A program made the translations under genes and the position numbers. DNA of 64,000 bases, taken from Qipengyuania citrea. GTDB taxonomy: Bacteria; Pseudomonadota; Alphaproteobacteria; Sphingomonadales; Sphingomonadaceae. A model generated the notes under the pieces. The model made no database searches and had not been told where the DNA came from. It saw nothing but the letters and a program-made list of their open reading frames with translations. Shown here piece by piece: positions 50,150-58,071 of this stretch. The stretch spans positions 62,001-126,000 of the forward strand of contig NZ_WTYG01000002.1 of the NCBI RefSeq assembly GCF_009828015.1. Direction: 5' to 3'. Position 1 is the stretch's first letter, and every line of letters starts with the position of its first letter.

Positions 50150-50260
50150 AGCAGTCATTGCGAGCCGCAAGGCGATGCAATCCATCACCCGACACTAGCG
50201 AAATACACCAGGTCGGAAGATGGATTGCCACGTCGCCTCCGGCTCCTCGCAATGACTGCT
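50150..50260. repeat. MITE/REP-like inverted repeat between nitroreductase and cysS
   Basis: AGCAGTCATTGCGAGCCGCA (continuing AGGCGATGCAATCCATC, to 50186) and GATGGATTGCCACGTCGCCT (continuing to AATGACTGCT, 50260) are imperfect inverse copies with a 32-base core. I recall near-identical elements scattered in many bacterial genomes. It has no coding capacity. The element ends 38 bases before cysS. Confidence 0.8.
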
Positions 50261-50298
50261 TGTTGACCGCCCCCCGCCTCCGCGCCATTGCGCTTCGC

Positions 50299-51744
50299 AT
50301 GACCCAAACGCCGCTCAAGCTGTTCAATTCGCTGACCCGCGAGCTGGAGGAATTCACCCCCGTCCACGAGGGTGAAGCGCGCGTCTATTCCTGCGGGCCG
50401 ACGGTCTACAACTACCCCCATATCGGCAATATGCGCGCCTATGTCTTCGCCGATGTGCTGGGACGCACGCTGAGCTGGAAGGGCTACGATCTCACCCACA
50501 TCATCAACATCACCGATGTCGGGCACCTGACCGACGATGGCGATGCGGGCGAGGACAAGATGGAAAAGATGGCGGCGCAGAAGGCGCAGTCGATCTGGGA
50601 CATCGCGAAGCACTACACCGAGGCCTATTGGGCCGATGTGAAGGCGCTCAACATTCGCGAGCCGGCGAAGTGGTCTGTGGCGACCGATTACATCGAGGAG
50701 ATGGTCGACTTCGCCAAGGGCATTGCCGACCAGCATTGCTACGAGCTCGACAGCGGGCTCTATTTCGATGTCTCGACCGTGGCCGATTACGGCCGCCTCG
50801 CGCGTGCGGTGACCGAGGAAGGCGAGGGCCGGATCGACACCGTCGCGGGCAAGCGCAACGCCGCCGATTTCGCGATCTGGCGCAAGACCCCGGCGGGCGA
50901 GACGCGGCAGATGGAATGGGATTCCCCGTGGGGTAAAGGCGCGCCCGGCTGGCATCTCGAATGCTCGGTCATGGGCGAGAAGCTGCTCGGCTTCCCCTTC
51001 GACATCCATACCGGCGGGATCGACCACCGCGAGATCCACCATCCCAACGAGATCGCGCAGAACCAGGCCTTCTGCGGCTGCGGCGGATTGTCGGAAGCGA
51101 CCAATTCGGGCGCGAAGATCTGGATGCACAACAACTTCCTCGTCGAGCGCAGCGGCAAGATGAGCAAGTCGTCGGGCGAATTTCTCCGGCTGCAATTGTT
51201 GATGGACCGGGGCTACCACCCGCTCGCCTACCGGATGATGTGCCTGCAGGCGCATTACCGCCGCGAGCTGGAGTTCTCGTGGGAGGGCCTCGGCGCCGCG
51301 CTGACGCGGTTGAAGCGGATCGTAATGGCGGTCGGACCACTGAAAGATGCCGCCTCGGGCGCCCCCGACCATCCCAAATTCGCCCCGATAGGCGAGAAAT
51401 TCGCCGCCGCCATGGCCGACGATCTCAACACGCCGATTGCGCTGGTTGCGCTGGAGGAGGCGCTCGCGGTCAAGAAGGTCGATGCCGGAATCAAGCGCGC
51501 GGTCATCGCGGAAATGGACGCGGTGCTCGGGCTGGGCCTGTTCGATCTATCCCGCGCCGACTTGCGGCTGCGGCCGGAGGGCGCGACCATCACCGAAGAG
51601 GAAATCGAGGCCGAACTGATCCGCCGCAAGCAGGCGCGCATGACGAAAGATTTCGCCACTTCGGATGCGATCCGTGAAAGCCTTGGGGAAAAGGGTGTCG
51701 AGGTAATGGACGGCGACCCGCTGGGTTGGGATTGGAAGCTCTGA
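50299..51744 (+). CDS. cysS: cysteinyl-tRNA synthetase
   Basis: Charges tRNA-Cys. The 481-residue class I enzyme starts at ATG 50299. It has the HIGH-like PTVYNYPHIGNMRAYVFADVL, GWHLECSVMGEKLLGFPFDI and GGIDHREIHHPNEIAQ with Zn ligands, and KMSKSSGEF as the KMSKS loop. Length is normal. DUF559 starts 2 bases after its stop. Confidence 0.97.
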   Translation: MTQTPLKLFNSLTRELEEFTPVHEGEARVYSCGPTVYNYPHIGNMRAYVFADVLGRTLSWKGYDLTHIINITDVGHLTDDGDAGEDKMEKMAAQKAQSIWDIAKHYTEAYWADVKALNIREPAKWSVATDYIEEMVDFAKGIADQHCYELDSGLYFDVSTVADYGRLARAVTEEGEGRIDTVAGKRNAADFAIWRKTPAGETRQMEWDSPWGKGAPGWHLECSVMGEKLLGFPFDIHTGGIDHREIHHPNEIAQNQAFCGCGGLSEATNSGAKIWMHNNFLVERSGKMSKSSGEFLRLQLLMDRGYHPLAYRMMCLQAHYRRELEFSWEGLGAALTRLKRIVMAVGPLKDAASGAPDHPKFAPIGEKFAAAMADDLNTPIALVALEEALAVKKVDAGIKRAVIAEMDAVLGLGLFDLSRADLRLRPEGATITEEEIEAELIRRKQARMTKDFATSDAIRESLGEKGVEVMDGDPLGWDWKL

Positions 51745-51746
51745 CG

Positions 51747-52052
51747 ATGGCCGACGCGCAGACCCTTCTCTGGCAACATCTCAAGGACGCGCCCAAGGGC
51801 CTTTCCTTCGTGCGCGATCACGATGCCGAAGGCTTCACCCTGCCGTTCTATTGCGCCGATGCGCATCTGGCGATCGAGGTCGATCATGATCCGTTCCGTC
51901 ACAGGGAAGACGGCGCGCGCGAACGCTGGCAGGAACGCCACCGCGTCGACATCATGCAGGTTCCGCCCAGCCATGTGCAGCGCAATGCCAGCGAAGTGGC
52001 CGAAGCGATTCTCGACATCGCCGCGCGGCGCAAGGAACGGTTTGCGAAATAA
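51747..52052 (+). CDS. small DUF559 (VSR-like nuclease fold) protein
   Basis: A 101-residue protein from ATG 51747. It matches DUF559: TLLWQHLKDAPKGLSFVRDH, PFYCADAHLAIEVDHD (acidic catalytic-like core), RERWQERHRVDIMQVPPSHV. The fold is that of very-short-patch-repair endonuclease, and members are presumed DNA-binding nucleases of unknown role. It is likely cotranscribed with cysS. Confidence 0.85.
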   Translation: MADAQTLLWQHLKDAPKGLSFVRDHDAEGFTLPFYCADAHLAIEVDHDPFRHREDGARERWQERHRVDIMQVPPSHVQRNASEVAEAILDIAARRKERFAK

Positions 52053-52089
52053 TCCCTGAACGGCAATGGAGGTCTCGAGGGAGAAATCG

Positions 52090-53028
52090 ATGACCAAAGC
52101 CGTCCTGTCCGCCATGATCCGCCCGCTGGTCGAACCGCGCCTGCCCGAATGGGTCGAGCCGCTGTGGTTTGCCAGCAAGGAACAGGCGCTCGAATTCGCA
52201 CCCCAGGCGGAAATCGGCTGGTTCGACCTCAACGAGAAGGAGCCGATGGTCGAGATCGCCACCGCTGCCACGCAGCTCAAGTGGATGAACTCGATCTATG
52301 CCGGGCTCGATTTCATGCCGCTCGACTTGCTCGCCGAACGCGGCGTGGTGGTCACCAATGGCGTCGGCATCAATGCGATCACCATCGCCGAATATGTCGT
52401 CATGCTGATGCTCGCGCATGCCAAGGGCTACCGCGAAGTGGTGCGCGCGCAGGACCGCCACGAATGGCTGCTCGACAGCCCGGGCAAGCGCGAGCTGGCG
52501 GGCGAGCGCGTGCTGTTGCTGGGCATGGGCGCGATCGGATCGCTCATCAAGACGCGGCTCGAAGCCTTCGACATGAAGGTCGTGCCCGTGCGCCGCTCGG
52601 GCGCCGATGGCGCGCTCAAGCCCGGCGAATGGCGCGGGCGGCTGGGCGAATTCGACTGGGTGGTGCTGGCGGTCCCCTCGACCCCCGAAACGCGCAATAT
52701 GATCGGGGCGGTGGAACTGGCGGCGATGCGGCCCAACGGCGTCCTGGTGAACATCGCGCGCGGGGATGTTGTCGACCAGCCGGCACTGGTCGAAGCGCTT
52801 CGGGAGAACAAGATCGAGGGCGCGCTGCTCGACGTCACCGATCCCGAACCACTGCCCGAGGATCATCCGCTGTGGGGCCTCGAGAATGCGCAGGTCACCA
52901 TGCACCTGTCTGGCCGCGCGCAGACCAAGATGTTCCAGCGCAGCGCGGATCGTTTCATCGAAAACCTCGCCCGCTGGCACCGCGGCGAAGCGGTGCAGCC
53001 GCAGCTCGATCTCGATCTGGGCTATTGA
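52090..53028 (+). CDS. D-2-hydroxyacid dehydrogenase
   Basis: A 312-residue NAD(P)-dependent dehydrogenase from ATG 52090 (GAGGGAG 6 bases upstream). The cofactor loop LLLGMGAIGSLIKTRL (about 139-154) and the catalytic Arg in NIARGDVVDQ, Glu in DVTDPEPLPEDHPLW, and His in VTMHLSGR are present. Reduces or oxidises 2-oxo/2-hydroxy acids; substrate not determined. Ends 76 bases before the aldehyde dehydrogenase. Confidence 0.9.
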   Translation: MTKAVLSAMIRPLVEPRLPEWVEPLWFASKEQALEFAPQAEIGWFDLNEKEPMVEIATAATQLKWMNSIYAGLDFMPLDLLAERGVVVTNGVGINAITIAEYVVMLMLAHAKGYREVVRAQDRHEWLLDSPGKRELAGERVLLLGMGAIGSLIKTRLEAFDMKVVPVRRSGADGALKPGEWRGRLGEFDWVVLAVPSTPETRNMIGAVELAAMRPNGVLVNIARGDVVDQPALVEALRENKIEGALLDVTDPEPLPEDHPLWGLENAQVTMHLSGRAQTKMFQRSADRFIENLARWHRGEAVQPQLDLDLGY

Positions 53029-53041
53029 CGGAACGCACCGC

Positions 53042-53053
53042 CCGCCCGGGCGG
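53042..53053. terminator. perfect 12-bp palindrome after the hydroxyacid dehydrogenase
   Basis: CCGCCCGGGCGG is a perfect dyad 14 bases past the stop, followed by TTAAAG. With no loop it is a weak hairpin; a termination role is only possible. The adjoining GACCCACCCCCGGTCCCTCC looks like a dispersed-repeat fragment. Confidence 0.35.
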
Positions 53054-53078
53054 TTAAAGGGTCAGACCCACCCCCGGT

Positions 53079-53098
53079 CCCTCCCGCCCGCGGGAGGG
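53079..53098 (+). promoter_or_regulatory. hairpin containing the aldehyde dehydrogenase ribosome site
   Basis: CCCTCCCGC, two loop bases and GCGGGAGGG form a 9-bp stem. Its right arm GGGAGGG is the best Shine-Dalgarno for ATG 53104. Pairing would hide the site. The segment resembles the short palindromic repeats noted elsewhere, so a mobile-type repeat may have been recruited as a leader. Confidence 0.5.
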
Positions 53099-53103
53099 TG
53101 GAG

Positions 53104-54543
53104 ATGCCGATGCCCACGCTGAAGGATACCTACCCGCTCTATCTCAACAACAAGGCCGCGCAGCCGAACACCGATCTGGCGGTAACCGACAAGTTCACCG
53201 GCGAGGTGGCTTTTCGCACCGCGCTCGCCAGCCCCGAGATCATCGACGAGGCGATTGCGGGGGCGGTAAGGGCGGCCGAACCGATGGCGCGGCTTGCCAG
53301 CTATGAACGCCAGGCGGTGCTGCAGCATTGCGTCGGCCGCTTTACCGAGCGCTTCGACGAGCTTGCCTACGCGCTGTGCGTCGAAGCGGGCAAGCCGATC
53401 AAGGATAGCGAGGGCGAGGTCACGCGGCTGATCGATACCTTCCGCATCGCGGCGGAAGAATCGGTCCGCATGGTTGGCGAGGTCATGCCGCTCGACATTT
53501 CTGCGCGCGCCAGGGGCTACCAGTCGATCTGGAAACGCTATCCGATCGGGCCGTGCAGCTTCATCTCGCCGTTCAACTTCCCGCTCAATCTAGCCGCGCA
53601 CAAGGTCGCGCCCGCGATCGCGGTGGGCTGTCCCTTCGTGATGAAGCCCGCCAGCAAGACCCCGCTGGGCGCGATCATCATGGGCGAGGTGCTGGCCGAA
53701 ACCGACCTGCCCGAAGGCGCCTTCTCGATCCTGCCCGCCAGCCGTGACGGGGCGGACCTGTTCACCGTGGACGAACGGCTCAAGCTGCTGAGCTTTACGG
53801 GGTCACCGGCGGTCGGCTGGGATTTGAAGGCGCGCTGCGGCAAGAAGAAGGTGGTGCTCGAACTGGGCGGCAATGCGGCGGTGGTGGTCGACCACGATGC
53901 CGATCTCGATGATGCGCTCGAACGGATCATCTTCGGCGCCTTCTACCAGAGCGGGCAAAGCTGCATCGGCGTGCAGCGGATCATCGTGCATGAAGATGTC
54001 TACGACCGCTTCAGGGACATGCTGGTCGCCAAGACCAAGACGCTCGTCGCGGGCGATCCCAAGGACCGCGACACCTTCATCGGGCCGATGATCTCCGAGG
54101 GAGAGGCCAGCCGCCTCAAGGGCTGGATCGACGAGGCGGTCGCGGGCGGCGCGACCCTGCTCACCGGCGGCGGGTGCAAGGGCAATATGCTCGAAGCCAC
54201 GCTGCTCGAAGACGTGCACAAGGATGCCAAGGCGCTTAACGAGGAAGCCTTCGGCCCGCTCGCAATCCTGCAGAAATTCAGCAGCTTCGACGAGGCGCTG
54301 GCCGAAGTGAACCGCTCCACCTTCGGGCTGCAGGCGGGCATATTCACCCGCGACCTGTTCAAGATGTTCGATGCCTGGGACCGGTTAGAGGTCGGCGGCG
54401 TGGTGATCAACGACGTCCCCAGCTACCGTGTCGACAACATGCCCTATGGCGGCGTGAAGGACTCAGGGTTGGGCCGCGAAGGCATCAAGTTCGCGATGGA
54501 GGACATGACCGAGATCCGGAACCTGGTGATCCGGCGCGGGTGA
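53104..54543 (+). CDS. NAD(P)-dependent aldehyde dehydrogenase
   Basis: A 479-residue aldehyde dehydrogenase from ATG 53104. ATG 53110 has GGAG at a better 6 bases, and GTG 53098 is also open. The Rossmann region has FISPFNFPLNLAAHKVAP and FTGSPAVGWDLK, the general base Glu in VVLELGGNAAVVV, the nucleophile in GQSCIGVQRIIV, and the C-terminal YGGVKDSGLGREG. The exact aldehyde is not determined. The adjacent hydroxyacid dehydrogenase makes a small oxidation pair plausible. Confidence 0.9.
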   Translation: MPMPTLKDTYPLYLNNKAAQPNTDLAVTDKFTGEVAFRTALASPEIIDEAIAGAVRAAEPMARLASYERQAVLQHCVGRFTERFDELAYALCVEAGKPIKDSEGEVTRLIDTFRIAAEESVRMVGEVMPLDISARARGYQSIWKRYPIGPCSFISPFNFPLNLAAHKVAPAIAVGCPFVMKPASKTPLGAIIMGEVLAETDLPEGAFSILPASRDGADLFTVDERLKLLSFTGSPAVGWDLKARCGKKKVVLELGGNAAVVVDHDADLDDALERIIFGAFYQSGQSCIGVQRIIVHEDVYDRFRDMLVAKTKTLVAGDPKDRDTFIGPMISEGEASRLKGWIDEAVAGGATLLTGGGCKGNMLEATLLEDVHKDAKALNEEAFGPLAILQKFSSFDEALAEVNRSTFGLQAGIFTRDLFKMFDAWDRLEVGGVVINDVPSYRVDNMPYGGVKDSGLGREGIKFAMEDMTEIRNLVIRRG

Positions 54544-54600
54544 TCAGGAGCGGGGAAGGGCAGGTTTCGGCTTTCGCCTGAAAGCGGTCGTTCGGCTGAC

Positions 54601-54624
54601 GACCCGATTGCGGACATTGGGCAA
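54601..54624 (+). repeat. degenerate repeat copy 1 (GACCCGATTGCGGACATTGG)
   Basis: GACCCGATTGCGGACATTGGGCAA is repeated with about four changes at 55058-55080. The upstream AAGCGGTCGTTCGGCTGAC also has a relative (AAAGCGGACGTCGC, minus strand, 55386-55399). The region looks like decayed copies of one dispersed element, which I associate with erythrobacter genomes. Confidence 0.5.
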
Positions 54625-54642
54625 GCGAGCTAGCCCGAGTAG

Positions 54643-54948
54643 ATGTCGCTCAAACGCTATCTGACCGTCTGCTACGTTATTACCTTTGTCATGCTGCTGT
54701 TGGCAGGTGTCATTCTCTCAAGCAGCGACCCCGACGCGAGCTTTTTGGGCATGCTGATTATCGCCCCAATAATCGCGGCGGTGAACACTTTTATACAGAT
54801 TTGGCCGTTTGCACGATTGGTCCCAGAGGATCAGCGGAATGTCTTTTGGTCCTACAAATGGACAAGCCTTATCTTCATTGCCTTACCTTCGTCGATTCTT
54901 TTGATAGCTATTTTGGCTTTCATTTGGGATGAGATTGTAGGGATTTAA
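54643..54948 (+). CDS. small AT-rich membrane protein of unknown function
   Basis: A 101-residue hydrophobic protein with about three membrane segments: VCYVITFVMLLLAGVILSS, FLGMLIIAPIIAAVNTFIQI and SLIFIALPSSILLIAILAFI. Base composition is visibly lower in GC than its neighbours (codons such as ATT, TTT, GCA), suggesting recent acquisition. No Shine-Dalgarno is clear. Flanked by two copies of a degenerate direct repeat. No family recognised. Confidence 0.6.
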   Translation: MSLKRYLTVCYVITFVMLLLAGVILSSSDPDASFLGMLIIAPIIAAVNTFIQIWPFARLVPEDQRNVFWSYKWTSLIFIALPSSILLIAILAFIWDEIVGI

Positions 54949-55057
54949 GCCGTCCGCTAACCACCCCTAATCAGACCTTCGCGCATGGCGCGGCGATCGT
55001 TAGGAGCCGTCAGGCGGCTTCCGTGCTTTTTGGGCTGAAACCGGACTAGCCGGTAAC

Positions 55058-55080
55058 GACCCCATTGCGGACTTTGGCAA
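55058..55080 (+). repeat. degenerate repeat copy 2 (GACCCCATTGCGGACTTTGG)
   Basis: A direct-orientation relative of 54601-54624. Together they bracket the AT-rich membrane gene. Otherwise 54949-55146 shows no gene that I can support; open frames there look spurious. Confidence 0.5.
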
Positions 55081-55146
55081 CAATTGCGACATGCGACTAA
55101 GCCACGCACTGATCGAAAATGGGTGAGATGGAACGTGATGCTTAAG

Positions 55147-55368
55147 TCATGGGAGCCAACACCCGGGAAGACCATACTCGCAATCGGTACGCCACCAGCC
55201 GACTGACAATGCAACTGCTATGATCGTAATTCCTGTCGATGGAATCGACGGCTCGCCATCGAAGTTCATTGCATACAGTAGCAGCGCACCGGCAGCGGCT
55301 AGCTTCACCGCGAAGTAAGCAGCAATATAGCGAAGCATCGAGGTTGGTTCCAAGTCGTGATCTTCCAT
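55147..55368 (-). CDS. small predicted membrane protein
   Basis: A 73-residue protein from ATG 55368: a short acidic start, then two membrane segments (AAYFAVKLAAAGALLLYAM and STGITIIAVALSVGWWRT). The layout faintly recalls small inner-membrane families annotated only by locus. Composition is again lower in GC than the surroundings. Whether it is expressed is uncertain; a longer upstream frame is a shadow of the next gene. Confidence 0.45.
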   Translation of the reverse strand: MEDHDLEPTSMLRYIAAYFAVKLAAAGALLLYAMNFDGEPSIPSTGITIIAVALSVGWWRTDCEYGLPGCWLP

Positions 55369-55463
55369 ACTTAGGCTATATCTTCGCGACGTCCGCTTTC
55401 CACCCAAATTCAGCCGTTCCGTGATACGCCTCGTGCGACAAAAGCTGACATTCGAGAGTTCAG

Positions 55464-55817
55464 TCAGCCCTCCTCCAACAGCAGCAATTCGCACCGGACC
55501 ACCAGCCGTGGCTCGGGGGTGAGGCGGTGTTCGACTTCGACCACGCCCGCATCGGCGACCAGTTGGCCGGGGATGGCGAATTCGTGATCGGGCAGGGCGG
55601 CGACGAACTCTTCGCCGGCCTCCACAGCTTCCTCGCCTGCGAATAGGATCGTGAGGCTGTGCCGCGTGCCCGCAAAGGTGATGCTCGCCCACGCCTTCTC
55701 GGTATGCATCAGCACCTCACCATGGTGCGCGTGCAGCTCGACCAGTGCGGCGCGCAGGCGGTCGGCGGCGGTACGGCGTGCGCGCGGCGCGCGGGGCGGG
55801 GCTGTTTCATCCGACAT
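55464..55817 (-). CDS. hypothetical protein beside an S24 regulator
   Basis: A 117-residue protein from ATG 55817, overlapping the previous 71-residue gene by 11 bases. An Ala/Arg-rich start (APPRAPRARRTAADRLRAAL) is followed by an alternating beta pattern: ASITFAGTRHSLTILFAGEE, EFVAALPDHEFAIPGQLVAD, LVVRCELLLLEE. No known family. Normal codon use. Forms a small transcript with the upstream gene, divergent from the S24 repressor. Confidence 0.7.
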   Translation of the reverse strand: MSDETAPPRAPRARRTAADRLRAALVELHAHHGEVLMHTEKAWASITFAGTRHSLTILFAGEEAVEAGEEFVAALPDHEFAIPGQLVADAGVVEVEHRLTPEPRLVVRCELLLLEEG

Positions 55818-56022
55818 GCGCGGTCTCCCGCGTGGTTGCGACATCGCGCGCCGCCTCGAACCCGGCCATGAAGCCGCGGATGCGCTGTTCGGTGCGGTCG
55901 CGCGGCTCGCGCCCCATGCGCAGGTCGAGCACGAAGCGCGGATCATGCGCGGCAAGGCGGCCGAACTTGGTGGCCGCCATCTCGTGCTGGCGGAGGAATT
56001 TCTCGACGGATCGGATCAGCAT
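55807..56022 (-). CDS. small basic hypothetical protein, first gene of the S24 divergon
   Basis: A 71-residue protein from ATG 56022: LIRSVEKFLRQHEMAATKFG followed by RLAAHDPRFVLDLRMGREPR. The spacing of helices looks like a helix-turn-helix DNA-binding core without the usual extension. No named family. Its promoter region faces the S24 gene and includes the double palindrome. Confidence 0.65.
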   Translation of the reverse strand: MLIRSVEKFLRQHEMAATKFGRLAAHDPRFVLDLRMGREPRDRTEQRIRGFMAGFEAARDVATTRETAHVG

Positions 56023-56091
56023 GGCGGGCTCCCCAAATGGCTGCCGGAAGTGGCGATTCGCTGGCTGTGTTCCGCATTTGTTCCAATCCAA

Positions 56092-56117
56092 TTCCTACTT
56101 GTCTAGGAAAAATCCTA
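56092..56117. promoter_or_regulatory. overlapping palindromic operator of the S24 regulator
   Basis: TTCCTA, six bases and TAGGAA form one perfect dyad (56092-56109). The right arm is reused in TAGGA-AAAA-TCCTA (56104-56117). Two overlapping sites in the 171-base divergent gap fit a self-regulating dimeric repressor. Exact promoter boxes are not clear. Confidence 0.6.
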
Positions 56118-56193
56118 TGCTATGGGAAATTTCTCGCATGCTCCGTCCTGCGCGACGCGGGTCGGATGACGGCGGGCTTGAGGACACGGTCTT

Positions 56194-56835
56194 ATGAGTG
56201 AAGCGATGACGCCGGACCGCGCGAAGCTGGTCGAACTGGCCGAGGCCGGACGCACCAGCCTAGCCTCGCTTTCCGCCATGCTCGGCCGCAATCCCAGCTA
56301 TCTGCAGCAATTCGTACGCAAGGGTTCGCCGCGCAAGCTGGAGGAGGCGGACCGGCGGCGGCTGGCCGAGTTCTTCGGCGTGTCCGAGGTCGCGCTGGGG
56401 GCCGATCCCGACCATGTGCGCGCTTCTGCCCCGGACGAGTTCATCACCGTGCCCCGCCTTCCGCTCGACGCCTCGGCGGGGCCGGGCGCGTTTTCGGCAG
56501 AGGAAATTTCCTTCGACAGCTTCCGCTTCAGCCGCCGCTGGCTGCGCGAAATGGGGCTGGAGGGCGCCGATCTCACCGCGATCCGCGTCGAGGGCGACAG
56601 CATGGAACCAACCCTGCGCAGCGGCGACGAGATCTTCGTCGACCGCAACAAGCGCTCAGGTGAGGGCATCCACGTCGTGCGCATCGGCGATGCGCTGCAC
56701 GTCAAGCAGGTCCAGGCCAGCGCGCCGGGCCGCATTGCGCTGATCAGCGCCAACGACAGCTATGCCCCGATCGACCTCGCGCGCGAAGATGTCGAGGTAA
56801 TCGGCCGGGTTGTCTGGAAAGGGGGGCGGGTGTGA
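56194..56835 (+). CDS. S24/LexA-like helix-turn-helix repressor
   Basis: A 213-residue protein. The N-terminal DNA-binding part (about 1-70) has LASLSAMLGRNPSYLQQFVR and FFGVSEVAL. The C-terminal S24 domain (about 85-213) has Ser136 in VEGDSMEPTLRSGDEIFVDR and Lys171 in DALHVKQVQ, the catalytic dyad of self-cleaving repressors. An Ala95-Gly96 pair (ASAGPGAF) could be the cleavage site. May be phage-like or a stand-alone stress regulator; no phage genes are near. Divergent from two small hypothetical genes. Confidence 0.88.
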   Translation: MSEAMTPDRAKLVELAEAGRTSLASLSAMLGRNPSYLQQFVRKGSPRKLEEADRRRLAEFFGVSEVALGADPDHVRASAPDEFITVPRLPLDASAGPGAFSAEEISFDSFRFSRRWLREMGLEGADLTAIRVEGDSMEPTLRSGDEIFVDRNKRSGEGIHVVRIGDALHVKQVQASAPGRIALISANDSYAPIDLAREDVEVIGRVVWKGGRV

Positions 56836-56841
56836 CCCGCC
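56825..56841. terminator. hairpin at the S24/cytochrome c convergent end
   Basis: GGCGGGT, loop GTG and ACCCGCC form a 7-bp stem that includes the S24 stop codon and lies 6 bases from the cytochrome stop. No U tract, so strength is uncertain. Confidence 0.45.
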
Positions 56842-56847
56842 GCCCGA

Positions 56848-57219
56848 TCACGACGGGCGCTTGACGTAATCGTCCGAGCGCAGCGTCAGCATGTAGTCGG
56901 CAACCAGTTCGATATCCTCTTCGACCAGGTCGACATCCATCTGCATCGGGTAATTGTGCGCATCCGACAGGAAGGTCACCAGCGTCGCGCGCGTCAGGCC
57001 CGGGCTGTTGGCGATGTCGGCAAAGCCGGGGGCCTGCGGGTCGAGCGACACCGTATCGCTCGTCACGGCATGGCATTCCCCGCACACGCCGGTAACGAAG
57101 TCGGGCGCGGGCGCTGCGGCGCTGGCCACGGCGCCGCCCGGCGGGGCGGGGCGATCGGGATAGGTCTGGCATGCTGCCAGCACCGCGCACCCCGCCGCGA
57201 TGGTTGCGATATGCTTCAT
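56848..57219 (-). CDS. c-type cytochrome lipoprotein
   Basis: A 123-residue protein with a lipobox-like signal (HIATIAAGCAVLAACQT). It has one heme-attachment motif CGECH at about 46-50 and a distal Met, probably one of the MQMDVD stretch. It is a class I monoheme cytochrome, anchored at the membrane on the periplasmic side. Electron partners are not known. Divergent from the MBL gene across 85 bases. Confidence 0.85.
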   Translation of the reverse strand: MKHIATIAAGCAVLAACQTYPDRPAPPGGAVASAAAPAPDFVTGVCGECHAVTSDTVSLDPQAPGFADIANSPGLTRATLVTFLSDAHNYPMQMDVDLVEEDIELVADYMLTLRSDDYVKRPS

Positions 57220-57304
57220 GAATCTGCTCCTCTACCGCGGTGTTAGCACTTTGCCGCAGATGCGGCTTGTTTTCGATCAAGAAGCCGACCATTTTTGCGG
57301 ATAT

Positions 57305-57982
57305 ATGGAAACCGATACCCAAAAGCCCGCCACTCCGCCCATGAAAGCCGGTATCGTCCCGGTCACGCCGCTGCAGCAGAACTGCTCGCTGATCTGGTGC
57401 ACCGCGACCAACAAGGGCGCGCTGGTCGATCCCGGCGGCGATCTCGACAAACTCAAGGCGGCGGTCGCCAAGTCGGGCGTGGAACTGGAGAAGATCCTCA
57501 TCACGCATGGCCATATGGACCATTGCGGCGAGGCGGGCGTGCTGGCGAAGGAATTGGGCCTGCCGATCGAGGGCCCGCACGAGGCGGACCGTTTCTGGAT
57601 CAGCCGGCTCGAGGAAGACGGCGCGAGATACGGCATGCAAGCCGAGGTGTTCGAACCCGATCGCTGGCTGGTCGATGGCGACACGGTCACCGTGGGCGAA
57701 CTGACGCTCGAGGTGATCCATTGCCCCGGCCATACGCCGGGCCATGTCGTGTTCTTCAACCGGCCGAGCAAGTTTGCCATCGTCGGCGACGTCTTGTTCC
57801 AGGGCAGCATCGGGCGCACTGATTTCCCGATGGGCAACCACCAGGACCTGATCGACGCGATCACGCAGAAACTGTGGCCGCTCGGCAATGACGTGACCTT
57901 CATTCCCGGTCACGGGCCGACCAGCACCTTCGGCCAGGAACGCCAGACCAATGCCTTCGTGAGCGATTACGCGTTGAGTTGA
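57305..57982 (+). CDS. MBL-fold metallohydrolase, glyoxalase II-like
   Basis: A 225-residue protein from ATG 57305. Binuclear metal motifs: THGHMDHCGEAG (HxHxDH), HCPGHTPGHVVF, GDVLFQGSIGRTD, and PGHGPTSTFGQE. The pattern fits the GloB-like group, so a thioester such as S-lactoylglutathione is a plausible substrate, but the group also includes other hydrolases. A longer open frame starts upstream but overlaps the divergent cytochrome gene. Confidence 0.88.
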   Translation: METDTQKPATPPMKAGIVPVTPLQQNCSLIWCTATNKGALVDPGGDLDKLKAAVAKSGVELEKILITHGHMDHCGEAGVLAKELGLPIEGPHEADRFWISRLEEDGARYGMQAEVFEPDRWLVDGDTVTVGELTLEVIHCPGHTPGHVVFFNRPSKFAIVGDVLFQGSIGRTDFPMGNHQDLIDAITQKLWPLGNDVTFIPGHGPTSTFGQERQTNAFVSDYALS

Positions 57983-57996
57983 TATTTGTGGGGTGC

Positions 57997-58048
57997 GCTA
58001 TCGACCTCCGTCGATAGCTTGCGCAAGGTCGGGACGGATGTCCCGACC
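57997..58048. terminator. tandem hairpins between the MBL and MAPEG genes
   Basis: GCTATCGA-CCTCCG-TCGATAGC (57997-58018) and GGTCGGGAC-GGAT-GTCCCGACC (58027-58048) are two perfect adjacent stems. They lie between convergent genes and could terminate one transcript each, though neither has a U tract. Confidence 0.6.
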
Positions 58049-58071
58049 GTACGCCGCAAAATTTCCTTCTC

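Noticed and set aside
54957..55214. 85-residue minus-strand open frame in the AT-rich patch
   Set aside because: No ribosome site, no recognisable pattern, and it overlaps a repeat copy and the small membrane gene.
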